Origin: Allomyces macrogynus ATCC 38327
Taxonomy: Eukaryota; Blastocladiomycota; Blastocladiomycetes; Blastocladiales; Blastocladiaceae
Reading direction: 5' to 3'
DNA: 35,943 bases
NCBI GenBank assembly: GCA_000151295.1
Contig: GG745331.1
Coordinates: forward strand, 961,490-997,432
Shown here: positions 18,197-28,358 of the stretch, piece after piece
Layout: every line of letters starts with the position of its first letter
Numbering within the stretch: the first letter of the stretch is position 1
Made by a program: the position numbers and the translations under genes
The notes under the pieces: generated by a model
The model's input: only the letters and a program-made list of their open reading frames with translations
Database searches by the model: none
Told to the model about the DNA's origin: nothing

Positions 18197-20702
18197 ATGG
18201 CCCACGCGGAATCGCACGCACCCGCTGCAGTCTCGCGGCTCAATGGTCGGAATGCCGCGCCGATGCAAGAATTGCTGCCCCGTGACGGCGATCCCATTTG
18301 CGATCAAGGCGCTCCAGCAATGCTACCGTTGCCACGCCCGTCCTTCCGCACGACCCGGAGCCGCTCCGATCACTTGCACCAATGGCCATCAACCACTTCC
18401 CTCGCCTACTCGGGCCCCTACAGCAACGGCCTGCTCAACCACTCGACCACGTCTACGGCCGCGACTTTAACCCCGCCATGGGCCATGCGCGAGTCGCAGT
18501 CCGCACGGTCAAGTTTCGCGTCCGCCTCCGCCGGCCTGCTTCGTGGAGGCACCCAATCGCAAGTCGACCTGACTGCACCCGACACGTCGACGACAGGCGA
18601 CTCGCGGACGCCGATGCGGCCGCGATCCGTGTCAAGCTTGGTCCCGTCGATGCACAGCGAGTGGCGCGACGAGCTTGGCGCACTTCCCTCTGCGGGGCCC
18701 GCGCGTCATGACGCTGGTGGGAACGTGTGGGGTCTTGCGCCGCTTGGTAGCTGGCTGGCTGGCAAGTTGCGTGCCGGATCCGTACCCGACATGTCGTCGG
18801 CCACGTCGTCGATGCCGCTCGCCGTCGCGTATTGGCGGCGCGCGCGACGCGGCAGCGCGCTGCGGTCCGTGCCGGAACCCACGACCACGCTTTCGGAGGA
18901 CTGGATTCACACGTCACTCGATTCGCTGACGTCGGCGGGGTCCGACGAGTGGGCGCCACCACCGGAACGCGAGCGTCGTCGCGACCTGGATCGCGTGCGT
19001 GCGATGGATTTGGAAACGGGAGCTTCGCCACGGTCGCCGCGATCGCCGCGCACCCCTCTGATTGTCGCTCAGTCGCCCCGCTCGTTGGCCGTGCCGCGAC
19101 GATTTCTCCACCCGATATCGCCGCGACCGGGGTCGAGCCATGCCTTGCCGCAGGTCGATGGGGAGGTAGTCGGTCTGACGGTGGCTGAACGAATATCCAA
19201 CTCGTGGTACGCTGACTTTGGACTTGTGGGCGCCGCGATTAAGTGTGCAGATCCTCATCTGAATTGTACAGGGAATCCATGTCGACGCTCGCCAAGACGG
19301 GGTTTGGTGTACGGGTGGCCGTGTTGTTGCTGCAAGTGCTCAATGCGAGTCTCGCCCTGAGCTTAACATCGCAGCCGCCCCGAGCCTTTGCTGCAGTTCC
19401 AGGGCAAAGCGGTGCACCTGATCCTTCTCCTGCTCCCGGCTCTTCTACTCCTGGCAACTGGTCCACCCTCGTCGTCTTCCATGCGCTCTGTTTGACTCGA
19501 GCCATGCTCTTGTTCCCGAACCTGCTCCTGGACCTGCTGTGGCCCGGATCGGCCGAGGGCGTTGCACCGACGGACGTCGAGCGTCCCTCATCCACGACCG
19601 GAACTTTTCCACCCGTTGGCGACAGCCGTGTGCCTTTCGAGGAACCACTGCTACCGGCTTCGGGCGCGGGCCGTCCGTTGTGGACCCAACGCCTAGATCA
19701 CGGCGTGACCGCGCTTTTCGTATTGCTGTTTTTGCTGGCCAATTACGCGATCTTGGCCGAGGCCGCGAGCCAGGATTCGCGACCGGCATTGTTCTATGGC
19801 ACGATCGCGTATTTGGTGTATGCGTACCTGACGGTGTTGATGCCTGTGTTGCTTCTCGCTGCAACCATGTTCTGCATGGTGAGTGTATTCATATCCTCTT
19901 TCCGAATCGCATTCTCCACCCGACTCACAACGCCTGTCTTCAACAGCCCTGCCTCAATGGCATTTTCTTCGCATTGGGCGTTACCTGCGACCCGGTCGAT
20001 GCGCTCGCGGAACTGCTCGGGTACGCGTCGTTTACGCGCGGCGGCGACGACTCGGTACTGATGGGCCTGTCCGACGTGGAACTCGCGACGCTGGTCGTTG
20101 CCGAGTACACGTCGCACCCACCACCGCCGCCACCAGCTTCTCCACCCGTACAGGCCTCAGCCGCAGCATTGTCGTCGCCGCGTCTGTCCATCGTACCCGT
20201 CGCCGACTCCGACCCCGTCTCTCCCACCCCGAAGGCCGCCAAATCGCTCGGCCGGTCATCGAGCCGCGGCTCGTCCATGACCGCGCGATCAGCGGCCCTG
20301 CGACGACCATGGTGGATGCGTGCCCTCGCACCACGCGCCGCGACCACCGCGGTGCGTCCTGAGCCCACGGCACCCGCTCCATCCGCACCTCCCGCGCGTC
20401 CCGCGTGGCGCGTGCACGTGCACGACAGCGACCACGCGCAGTGCACGATCTGTCTGACGCCGTACGCTGGCGGTGAGATCGTGCGCGTCTTGCCCGGATG
20501 CGGGCACCATTTCCATGGCGCATGTGTCGACACGTGGTTGGGGGAGCACGCGCCGACGTGCCCGCTCTGCCAGGCCGATTTGATCCCGGCTGTCGAGACG
20601 GCGGTGGCAGTTAGGGGTGCAGTGCCGCTGCCAAGTCCGGTGGGTGGGGTGTTGTGGAGGGTCGAACAGGAAGAGGAGGGGGATGGGGTTGGGTCGGTGT
20701 GA
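18197..20702 (+). CDS. Multi-pass membrane RING-H2 E3 ubiquitin ligase
   Basis: Membrane-anchored ubiquitin ligase of about 790 residues. The first 335 residues are disordered and rich in Ser, Pro and Arg, with repeated SPRSPR-type sites. Four hydrophobic helices follow at about 349-368, 403-427, 483-502 and 515-539. After a second disordered linker comes a C3H2C3 RING-H2 finger (about 705-748): C-IC, then GCGHHFH, then C near VDTW, then CPLC. Exons 18197-19206, 19272-19878, 19947-20702; introns 19207-19271 (65 nt, donor GTACGC, branch CTGAC) and 19879-19946 (68 nt, donor GTGAGT). Both joins keep frame, and the first rebuilds a Trp codon. The ATG at 18197 has a purine-rich context (GACCATGG). 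Topology resembles fungal and plant TM-RING ligases of secretory membranes; the substrate is unknown. Confidence 0.85.
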
Positions 20703-21000
20703 AAGGCGCCGGCACGGGTATTGTCAAGTGAAATCCGTAAATTTGAATACCCCAAATCGTAAACAGTGTCAATTATTACTCGTCGCTCGTTTATTGTTGC
20801 GCGATCAGCAGTACGTTGGTTGGTTGGACTGGCTTGAATTGACTTGGATGGGCTCACGAGCCGGCAGCTTCACCACGGCGACCTCTCCTTCAACCCGCGT
20901 GCCCTCGCCAGTCCTCTCTTCGCCCCTTTTCCCGCATCGCATCCGCGGGTGGCGCGTCCTCTCTCGGTACCCGCGACGCGGGCCATCCAACGATGCCACC

Positions 21001-22357
21001 ATGAGCGACACAAACCACCAGACCAACTACACGGCCACCGTCGACCTCGACGAGGCATCACCGCCGCTCGTGCTGCAGACGCTGTACCCGAGCGTGCCGC
21101 ACGCGCCGTGGTGGCAGCGCGCGCACATTGCCCTGCGCGAGTACTTGGCCGAAATCCTCGGCACGTTCATGCTCGTGGCTGTGGGCGAGGGCGCAGTGGC
21201 GCAGACGGTCCTGTCCAAGGGCGAGCACGGCGACGCGCTTTCCGTGTATGGACCTATCTCCCGATCCCTGATCTGCTGAGATGGATACCCCGGTGGAGAA
21301 ATGACGTTTGGTCTGCGCGTCGTCTAGGCGCTTTGGATTTGCGGCGGGGATCACGCTCGGTACGTGGATATGGCGGCCGCGTCCACTTCGACGCCCGTCG
21401 CTGTCGGAAATCATCGAACCTGACTCGCGCCCCCTCTCTCCCGCCGCCGCACTCATCCAGGCGTCCTCCTCGCGGGCGACATTTCCGGCGGCCATCTGAA
21501 CCCGGCCGTGACCATCGCCATGGCCGTCCACCGCGGTTTCCCCTGGACCAAAGTCCCCGGGTACCTGATCGCGCAAGGCATTGGCGCCTTCCTCGGCGCC
21601 GCCATCATTTTCGCGTGCTACATTCGCGGGATCGACCACGTCGACGGCGGCCACCGCACGGTCCCGTCTTGGACGCGCCCGCCCAACGCCTACCCGACCG
21701 CGACGGCCGGGATTTTCGCGACGTATCCGGCGCAGTACATGACGACCGGTACGGGGTTTTTGGTCGAAATGATGGGGACCACGGTGTTTGTCCTGGGCGT
21801 CTTCGCCGCGACAGAGCCGCGGAATGGTGCGATGGCTGGATTGAACAAGGCGGTCGCCGTTGGGATCTCGATTTTCGCGGTGGGTGTGGCACTGGGCGGG
21901 GAGACGTCGTTTGCGATCAACCCGACGCGCGATTTCGCGCCAAGGATTTTCTTGCTCATGGTCGGGTACGGGAGCGAAGTGTTTTCGGCGTTCAACGATT
22001 ACTGGTGGGTGCGTATGTTCCGTGCTCAACATCAGCAGAAGACGCATCAGGGCACCGACTGATTCGTATCTTGGAGAACGGACCGGCTAGGTGCCCATGA
22101 TCGCGCCGCCCGTTGGCGGTGTGCTCGCCGGGATCATCATGCGCATGTTTTGCTGCTGGCCAAAGTCGGCCGAGGAGTATGGCCGTGTCAACACGCATTT
22201 GTTCGAGGACGATCTGGTCGAGGAGCGCGGCAAGCGGGTCACAGAAACCAATGGCAAGGTACGCAGGACGTCGGGTACACGCTCGGCCGCAGAGCTCGAC
22301 CCGCAAATGCGCCGGCGCGAGATCAGTGCCGAGACGGCGGCCACGTATCTCAACTAG
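21001..22357 (+). CDS. Aquaglyceroporin (MIP family)
   Basis: Glycerol/water channel of the plasma membrane, six helices. N-terminal REYLAEILGTFMLVAVGEGAVAQ is the first helix. The first pore motif is GGHLNPAVTIA. HRGFPWTKVPGYLIAQ and AGIFATYP are typical of fungal aquaglyceroporins. The second pore motif is INPTRDFAPR, with Thr replacing the usual Ala of NPA and Ala replacing Gly in the following GPR; the Asp that marks glycerol facilitators is kept. The cytoplasmic C-terminus is charged. Exons 21001-21245, 21328-21359 (a 32-nt mini-exon encoding RFGFAAGITL), 21461-22008, 22091-22357; introns of 82, 101 and 82 nt with donors GTATGG, GTACGT, GTGCGT. All phases agree; 363 residues. Family certain; substrate preference inferred. 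Confidence 0.92.
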
Positions 22358-23180
22358 CAGCAACGCACGTCGGCGCAGCCGGCTGTCGAAAGGCGGAGAA
22401 GGTAGGGCCTGGCAAGTGGGGTGGACAAGGTAGGGCCCGGCCGCAGGTGGGGTGGACAAGGTAGGGGCCGCGCGTGGCTACGACGGGGGCGGCGACGCGC
22501 GCAGGATCTGTCGGATATTGGAGCGGAATCTAATTTCCTGAAGCGAGTCAAAGTGACGGACGGGAAGTGAGGGCGCGGCAAGCGTCGTACCGCGATCATG
22601 TGTGTACAAGACACGGCCAGGCTGCTTTCCGCTTTCCACACAGCAGAGCCGCTGTCGTCGTCCAGTCGTCTGACGGGCCGCGCCCTCACCGCGACATCGA
22701 CCGCCTTCCAAGTTGCGCCCGCGTCCGCGGCCGCAGTGCCCGCCGCAGCCCTGTTGGCGGGGCCGCCCCAACGACGCCCCGGGCCATGCATGCCCGGAGC
22801 CAGCGGTCAACTGAAGGGCACGCACCGCCGCCCGTTCGCAAACACTTCCACGGTCCGCCACACCGCTGCCCGCCACTGACGAACGGCATCTTGATGACGA
22901 CATGCGGTGCGTGCGGCACCGCAAGGAGGAATAGGACGTCACGACCCACGGCATCCGTTTCCTCCGCGCATACTCTCCCTGGCAGCGCCCTCCAAATCGA
23001 CTTTGCTCTCGCTCTGCTCGTGCTCGGCATCCACATCGTCCATCATCCAGTATCAACCAGCGTTCAAGCATCAACATCACCGACAGCACCGACACCAGCA
23101 GCAATAGCAACGGCAAAAAGTATCAGGGGCAACAGCAAGAACTACAACAGCAGCATCAAGGATACCAGTATCACGCCGGC
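22358..23180. other. Intergenic: aquaglyceroporin 3' region and RasGAP promoter
   Basis: No gene is supported in these 823 nt. It contains the short tandem repeat at 22399-22470 and, just before the RasGAP start, a CAG/CAA-rich stretch (about 23060-23160) that looks like 5' UTR low-complexity sequence. Confidence 0.5.
22399..22470. repeat. Tandem repeat, 28-31 nt unit, about 2.4 copies
   Basis: Two units beginning AAGGTAGGGC and ending GTGGGGTGGAC (22399-22426 and 22427-22457) are followed by a partial third (22458-22470). It lies about 40 nt after the aquaglyceroporin stop codon, so it is probably in its 3' UTR. Confidence 0.8.
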
Positions 23181-24905
23181 ATGAAGATTGCGCACCTGTC
23201 ATCCTTGTTCTCGCCGGCAACGTTTGCCAGTCTCGGCCGCCGCGGGTCGGCGTCACCGTCGATTGCGCCGTCCACGGCTACTACCGCGGCAGTGGTCGGG
23301 GCCGCCACCGCCACCCCACCAGCGTCGCCGACCGTTGGCCCGACCAAACCAACTTTGCGCTCCAGTAATCCACCAGACTTGCTGCTGGACCGGCCCATTA
23401 TATCGGGTCCCGTCTCCCCAGCACCGTCGGCATGCGGATCTGATCACGACGACGATCAGCGTGGCGACCACGGCGCCGCTTCATGGCTGCTCGACGACCC
23501 AGTCCGGCGCGCGCATTACTCGGCGCTCATCAAGTACCTCTACGCGCATCCGCACGTTGTCGCGCAGTGGATCGTGCAACCGTCGCCCGACCATGACCGG
23601 CTCGTCGCGTGGGTCACCAACGGTCTCTACCGCCGGTTCCGCCACCACGCTGCCGACGAGGCCGGTGTGCTCGCGATTCTCGACCACTTGCTCGCCGACC
23701 ACTTTGTGAGTGTCTCGGATGCTGGCAGTCTTCTGCGCGCCACGTCGCCTGCGACCAAGCTCCTCGTCGCCTACACGCAGACCGACACGGCGCGACTTTA
23801 CCTCGACTCGATTGTCGCCGACCGCGTCGCCGTGCTCGCGCAAATTCCGGACCTCAATGTCGAAGTCGATCCGACACGCACGGACGCTCCACCCGCCGTC
23901 TGTGCCGCGCGCATGCGCCTGCTCCAAGACTTGGCCGCAGCGCTCTTCACGGCGATTCTCGCGTCGCTCGACCGCGTCCCGCTCGGCATCCGGCGCATCT
24001 GCACGCAGATCCGGCGTCTGGCGCTACGCAAGGACCCGTGTGCACCGCGCGCGCACGTGGCGGCTGTGATTGGCGGGTTTTTCCTGCTGCGGTTCGTGAA
24101 CCCGGCGCTCGTCACGGCACCCTCCTTACTACCGCAGGCGCGCCGTGCCGTGACGCTGGTCGCTAAAGTCTTGCAGCATCTCGCCAACCAGCCGTCGCGG
24201 ACCAAGGAGCCCTACATGGCGTCGTTGCATGCGTGGAGCGAGGCGCACGCCGACGCGATGCAGCGGTTCCTGCTGGCGGTCGCAGACGACTCGGTGAGCG
24301 ACGACGGAAGCGACTTGTATGCGCGCGGCGCACCCGCGTCACCCGCCATGGTGCGCATGGCCGGGCACGATCTTGTCGCCGTACGCGGGATGCTCGCGGC
24401 GGCGCCGGCGGCGGATCTTGATCCGGCCCTTGTCCCGCTGCGCGACACGCTGTGCGACACATCAGCAACGCTCGCGCGCCCACTGCCGGCCTCGGTTCTT
24501 GCCGCGCAGTACCCGATCCCACTCGACCCCATGGCCGCACCGCCGTTTTTGCCCGCCGAACTCGCAGCGGCCGACCCGAATGAGGCCATCGCAGCGGTCG
24601 CAACGACCGCGGTCGTGGCTGACCTCGAACAAGCCATTGTACGCGTTCCACCATCGATGCGCGGTGTTCTGCGACACTTTCCGCCGGCGAGTGCTGCATG
24701 GCTTGAAGCGGTCCTGCACTCGGCGGGCGCGCCCGTGCAGCGACAGGTGCGCGAACTCTTCGCAGCGGGGATCACGACCCCGGCACGGCTCGCGCACCGG
24801 GTCGCAGTCGCGGTCGCATACGCGCGGCAGCGCGATGCCGAGCGGATCGCGTTCGAGGCGGTCTTGGCTGCGGGCGTGCACGCGGTGCGCGTGGCCGAGG
24901 AATAG
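23181..24905 (+). CDS. RasGAP-domain protein
   Basis: GTPase-activating protein for Ras-type small GTPases, read as one uninterrupted 574-residue frame. After a roughly 100-residue Ser/Thr/Pro-rich leader, the RasGAP domain covers roughly residues 130-420. The arginine-finger segment appears as SLLRATSPATKLLVAY (family form: LFR-NS-ATK), near residue 185. The structural signature appears as GGFFLLRFVNPALVTAP (family form: FLR-INPA), near residue 300. Between them, IPDLNVEVDP and IRRICTQIRR match the helical core. The C-terminal part is Ala-rich and helical with no C2, PH or IQ motif visible, so it is not an IQGAP or neurofibromin type by this reading. The absence of introns is unusual in this window. 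ATG at 23181 is the first in frame. Confidence 0.85.
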   Translation: MKIAHLSSLFSPATFASLGRRGSASPSIAPSTATTAAVVGAATATPPASPTVGPTKPTLRSSNPPDLLLDRPIISGPVSPAPSACGSDHDDDQRGDHGAASWLLDDPVRRAHYSALIKYLYAHPHVVAQWIVQPSPDHDRLVAWVTNGLYRRFRHHAADEAGVLAILDHLLADHFVSVSDAGSLLRATSPATKLLVAYTQTDTARLYLDSIVADRVAVLAQIPDLNVEVDPTRTDAPPAVCAARMRLLQDLAAALFTAILASLDRVPLGIRRICTQIRRLALRKDPCAPRAHVAAVIGGFFLLRFVNPALVTAPSLLPQARRAVTLVAKVLQHLANQPSRTKEPYMASLHAWSEAHADAMQRFLLAVADDSVSDDGSDLYARGAPASPAMVRMAGHDLVAVRGMLAAAPAADLDPALVPLRDTLCDTSATLARPLPASVLAAQYPIPLDPMAAPPFLPAELAAADPNEAIAAVATTAVVADLEQAIVRVPPSMRGVLRHFPPASAAWLEAVLHSAGAPVQRQVRELFAAGITTPARLAHRVAVAVAYARQRDAERIAFEAVLAAGVHAVRVAEE

Positions 24906-26197
24906 ACCTCGCTCGCACGGGCCGTGTGAGCTCGCTGCTGTTGCCGTTGAAGTTTTCCGCGGCCGCGTCGCTGCCGTTGACCTGAATCGCTGTGCGTTTC
25001 TGTTGTCGTGTTGTTGTTTCCGCTCTCCTCCCCTCCCCATTCTTGGCCGTTTCTTTGCTTGCGCTGTCGCGACCGCTGTACATATTGTATTCCCTTCCCC
25101 CACGCTGCACCCTGTCTTCTCCCAAGTCTCTCTCGAAGCCCTCGTGGTGTGCCACCCGGAAATCCAACCAAGATACCACCCGTGTTGTTCCGTTCCCGCT
25201 CTCTTTTTCCTCCTGTTCTCTTGGCGTTTCTCGTCTGTTGTTCGACCATTTGTCGCTGACCTTGCTGCCGCCGCCGTTGTACCCTCAAATGGTTCTATTG
25301 CTACCCATAAAAATATCAACCATTCATTCATTCGCACTTGAATTTCGATCTCAAGTCTCGACCTCAACCGCCAGCTCTGCCGTTCAATAAAGAAAAGTTA
25401 GAACCAAATGCTGCGGATTTGCCTTTGCGTTCCTTCTTTTTTCAAGCGGGGATCATGCTTCGCCACGGCAGTGTGCTGACCTCCATCGGCTGGTCGCTTG
25501 CATCGCCTGCTCCCGCGACGCGGTCACGAGGTGGCCACTTTCATCACTCGAAAATCGCCCAAATTGCCTTTATCGTTTATCGCGGCGCTCCAAGTCCGAC
25601 ATTGCAACTTGGTTCAGACCGCCCCCGACCTCAAAGCGCAAGGCACCGACCGCAAACGGCCCGGCATGACCATCGCCACCTCGGGGGCAGGCGACCAGTT
25701 GCCTCAGAAAATGGTCCTCACGTCCGCCTGGTGCGCGTCGTCGTCGCGTCCGCGTGAGGACAGCGTGAGGCCCGTCGCGATGGCAGCCTCTGGAAAGTGA
25801 GCTGGCCCCGTGCGCGGTGGGTGCGTCGTCGGCCCTGCAGGCCCGGTGCGCGGGTGTCGTCGGCAAGGACCCGGTCGGGTCTTCAATAAATACCAGCCGC
25901 CTCTCCTCTCCCTGGTGTGCCGGCTCCGTCTCTCCGCTCTTCCCTCGGTTCTCTTTGGTCAAGTTCAAGTTCTTGTTGTGAGCGTCAGCGCTCGCTCGAT
26001 CGCCAACGCTCAGTCGACTGCAAGCCGTGTATTTATCGAGACCGAATCGTTGCGGCCGTGAACCATCGACGCTCCGACAACCTCACGTCCGGCGCGCCAT
26101 CCAGTGCTGCTCTTCCAAGCCCTCAACTGCTGCTCGACGCCGACCAGGGCAGCCCCTTGATTCCCGCCATCGCACCTGCGACACAACCACCACCACC
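24906..26197. other. Intergenic: RasGAP 3' region and ammonium transporter promoter
   Basis: This is the second-longest stretch here without a supported gene (1292 nt). Pyrimidine-rich sequence covers 25000-25260. AATAAA occurs at 25386-25391 and 25885-25890 on the plus strand and could serve the RasGAP transcript or a missed gene. An open frame at 25498-25800 has no recognisable domain. Confidence 0.4.
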
Positions 26198-27914
26198 ATG
26201 TCGGACGTTGCTGCCGCTGCCGCACCACCACCGCCCGCTGCAGGCGATGTGGCCTGGGTCTTGACGGGCGCAGCGCTCGTCTTCATTATGATTCCCGGTC
26301 AGTAGCAACCAAGTTTTGCAGCTTTCCGCGCTCCAGTATTCTAACCGCAGGTGCTCGACACGTTAGGCCTCGGCTACTTTTACGCGGGCATGGCGCGCGA
26401 CAAGAACGCGCTCTCGCTCATGCTCATTTCGCTGCTCTCGCTCGCCATTGTCCTGCTCCAATGGTTTGTCATTGGCTACAGTTTGGTTCGTAATTGGTCC
26501 CTGTCGTCCGGTTGTGGTGGTGGTCCCGTTTTCTCACTCAAGTTCGGTCCCCTGCTCCTAGGCCTTTTCGACAACAGGTGGACCATTCATTGGCGACGGC
26601 CAATACGCGTTCCTCATGCACGTCGGTGCCGACCAGGCCGTTGCCTTGACGCTGCCGAACCTCGCCTTCTGCATCTTCCAGTGCATGTTTGCCGCGATCA
26701 CGCCTGCGCTCGCTGTGGGCGCCGTGGCCGAGCGGTATGCGTTGCTGGTTTCTTTTCTCGGTTGGTGTGCGTTTCTGACATGGAATTTCGATAGGTTCTC
26801 GCTGATCCCGACGACGCTCTTCATGCTCATTTGGACGACGATCGTCTACGACCCGATTGGTACGTCGTGTCGAGCTTCCTGCCTCGCGTTCACCAAACCA
26901 GAATGATTGAGCACTGATCATTACTCACTGCGCTCTAGCCTACTGGACGTGGGGTGCCAACGGATGGCTCAATAAGCTCGGCGTGCTCGATTTCGCTGGC
27001 GGTACGCCCATCGAAGTCTGCTCCGGGTTCGCTGGTCTCGGTCTCGCGCTGGCCGTCGGCAAGAGACGGCCGTCGGACGAACCCTTCAAGCCGCACTCCA
27101 TGTCGTCGGTGATTCTCGGCACGGCGTTGCTCTGGTTTGGCTGGCTCGGGTTCAACGGTGCCAGTGCGCTTGCCGCCAACGCGCGCGCGGCGCTCGTCGT
27201 CGTCAACACGAACCTCGCGGGCGCGGCGGGCGGGTTGATATGGCTCCTGATTGATTATGTGCGGGATCGCCGTGTTTCGGCGCTCGGGTTCTGCACGGGG
27301 GCTGTGGCTGGTCTCGTCGCGATCACGCCGGCGTGCGGGTTCATGGGGCCCGCGGCGTCGATTGCGGTCGGGTTTCTTGCGGGTGTCGGGTGCAACTACG
27401 CGAGTCGGTGGAAGCACGCTCTTGGGTACGTTTCATTGTTCTGTCGTTGATGCGACTGATCGACGCGAGCCCTGACCGCCATTCGGGTTATTCTAGCTTT
27501 GACGACACTCTCGACGCCTTCTCCGTGCACGGCATTGGCGGCGTGATTGGTCTCTTCTTCACGGGCGTCTTTGCCGAAAAGTACTGGATCGGGCTCGACG
27601 GCACCGACAAGCCGGGCGGCGCGCTCTCGGGCCACCCAATGCAAATCGTCTACCAAATGGCGGCGATTGGTGCGGGCGCCGCGTGGTCGTTCACGATCAC
27701 CTACCTGATCGCGTTTGTCATGGACAAGATTGGACTGTCGCTGCGCGTCTCGGCCGAGGCCGAGGACGATGGCATCGACCACTCGCAAATGGGCGAGTAC
27801 ACGTTCGATTACGTCGGCGACCGCATTTCGTCGTCGGTCGAGCTCAAGCGGATTAGTTCCCAGGTCTCGCGCGATATCCAGGCAGCGCCGCTGTCGGGGT
27901 CGACGGCGGCGTGA
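26198..27914 (+). CDS. MEP: Ammonium transporter (Amt/MEP family), copy 1
   Basis: Plasma-membrane ammonium transporter, eleven-helix Amt fold, 453 residues. Exons 26198-26297, 26367-26485, 26562-26734, 26795-26859, 26939-27425, 27497-27914; all introns are 60-79 nt with GTNNGN donors. Conserved features: MIPGLGYFYAGMARDKNALS, FVIGYSLAFSTTGGPFIGDG, ITPALAVGAVAER, AYWTWGANGWL, DFAGGTP, and both pore histidines (PHSMSSVILGT...LWFGWLGFNG, and SVHGIGG). The cytoplasmic tail keeps the EDDGIDHSQMGE type regulatory segment that contacts the neighbouring subunit. The second copy follows 444 nt downstream on the same strand. Induction by nitrogen limitation is usual for the family; I could not identify a defined GATA-factor site. 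Confidence 0.95.
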
Positions 27915-28358
27915 GCTGGGTGGATAGGCCCGACTTGAGGGTGTCTTCTTTCTTTATTCCCCCGTTTTTGGTGTCGTCTTTGTTGTCCAAAACGTATTTC
28001 CGTAGCACTTCGTATCATTTTGTCCTGTTCAGGTCGTGTTCAGTTCAGGTGGGTGAGCGAAATGGGAGACGTGCGGACGGGTCGCCGGCACTCAAACGAC
28101 AAGCCATGAGCATCGCCGTCGACAACAGAAAAGCAAGCTGCCATTGTCGACCTGTCACTTCACGTCGCGTTCTATTTAGCACTCGCCCGACTCGAATCTC
28201 CTCTCTCCACCCGCCAGTTGCCGCTGCCACTCCTTGCAACGCCGTCGTCAAGCCGTTCGGGGCCACTTGCCGTGTCGCTCCTCCACTATCTCTGATCCGA
28301 CGCGCTAAACCAATCTCTCGCTCCGCCACGCACTTCCCGACTTGCAGTACTTTTCGAC
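27915..28358. promoter_or_regulatory. Spacer between tandem ammonium transporter genes
   Basis: The 444 nt carry the 3' UTR of copy 1 and promoter of copy 2. The part right after the copy 1 stop is T-rich; the part before copy 2 is pyrimidine-rich. No gene seen. Confidence 0.45.

Noticed and set aside
22255..22320. Extra intron near the end of the aquaglyceroporin (GTACGC at 22258)
   Set aside because: The only nearby acceptor gives a 34-nt intron that breaks frame; reading through gives a plausible charged tail.
25498..25800. Possible small gene downstream of RasGAP
   Set aside because: No ATG start, no recognisable domain and no supporting splice structure; kept as intergenic.
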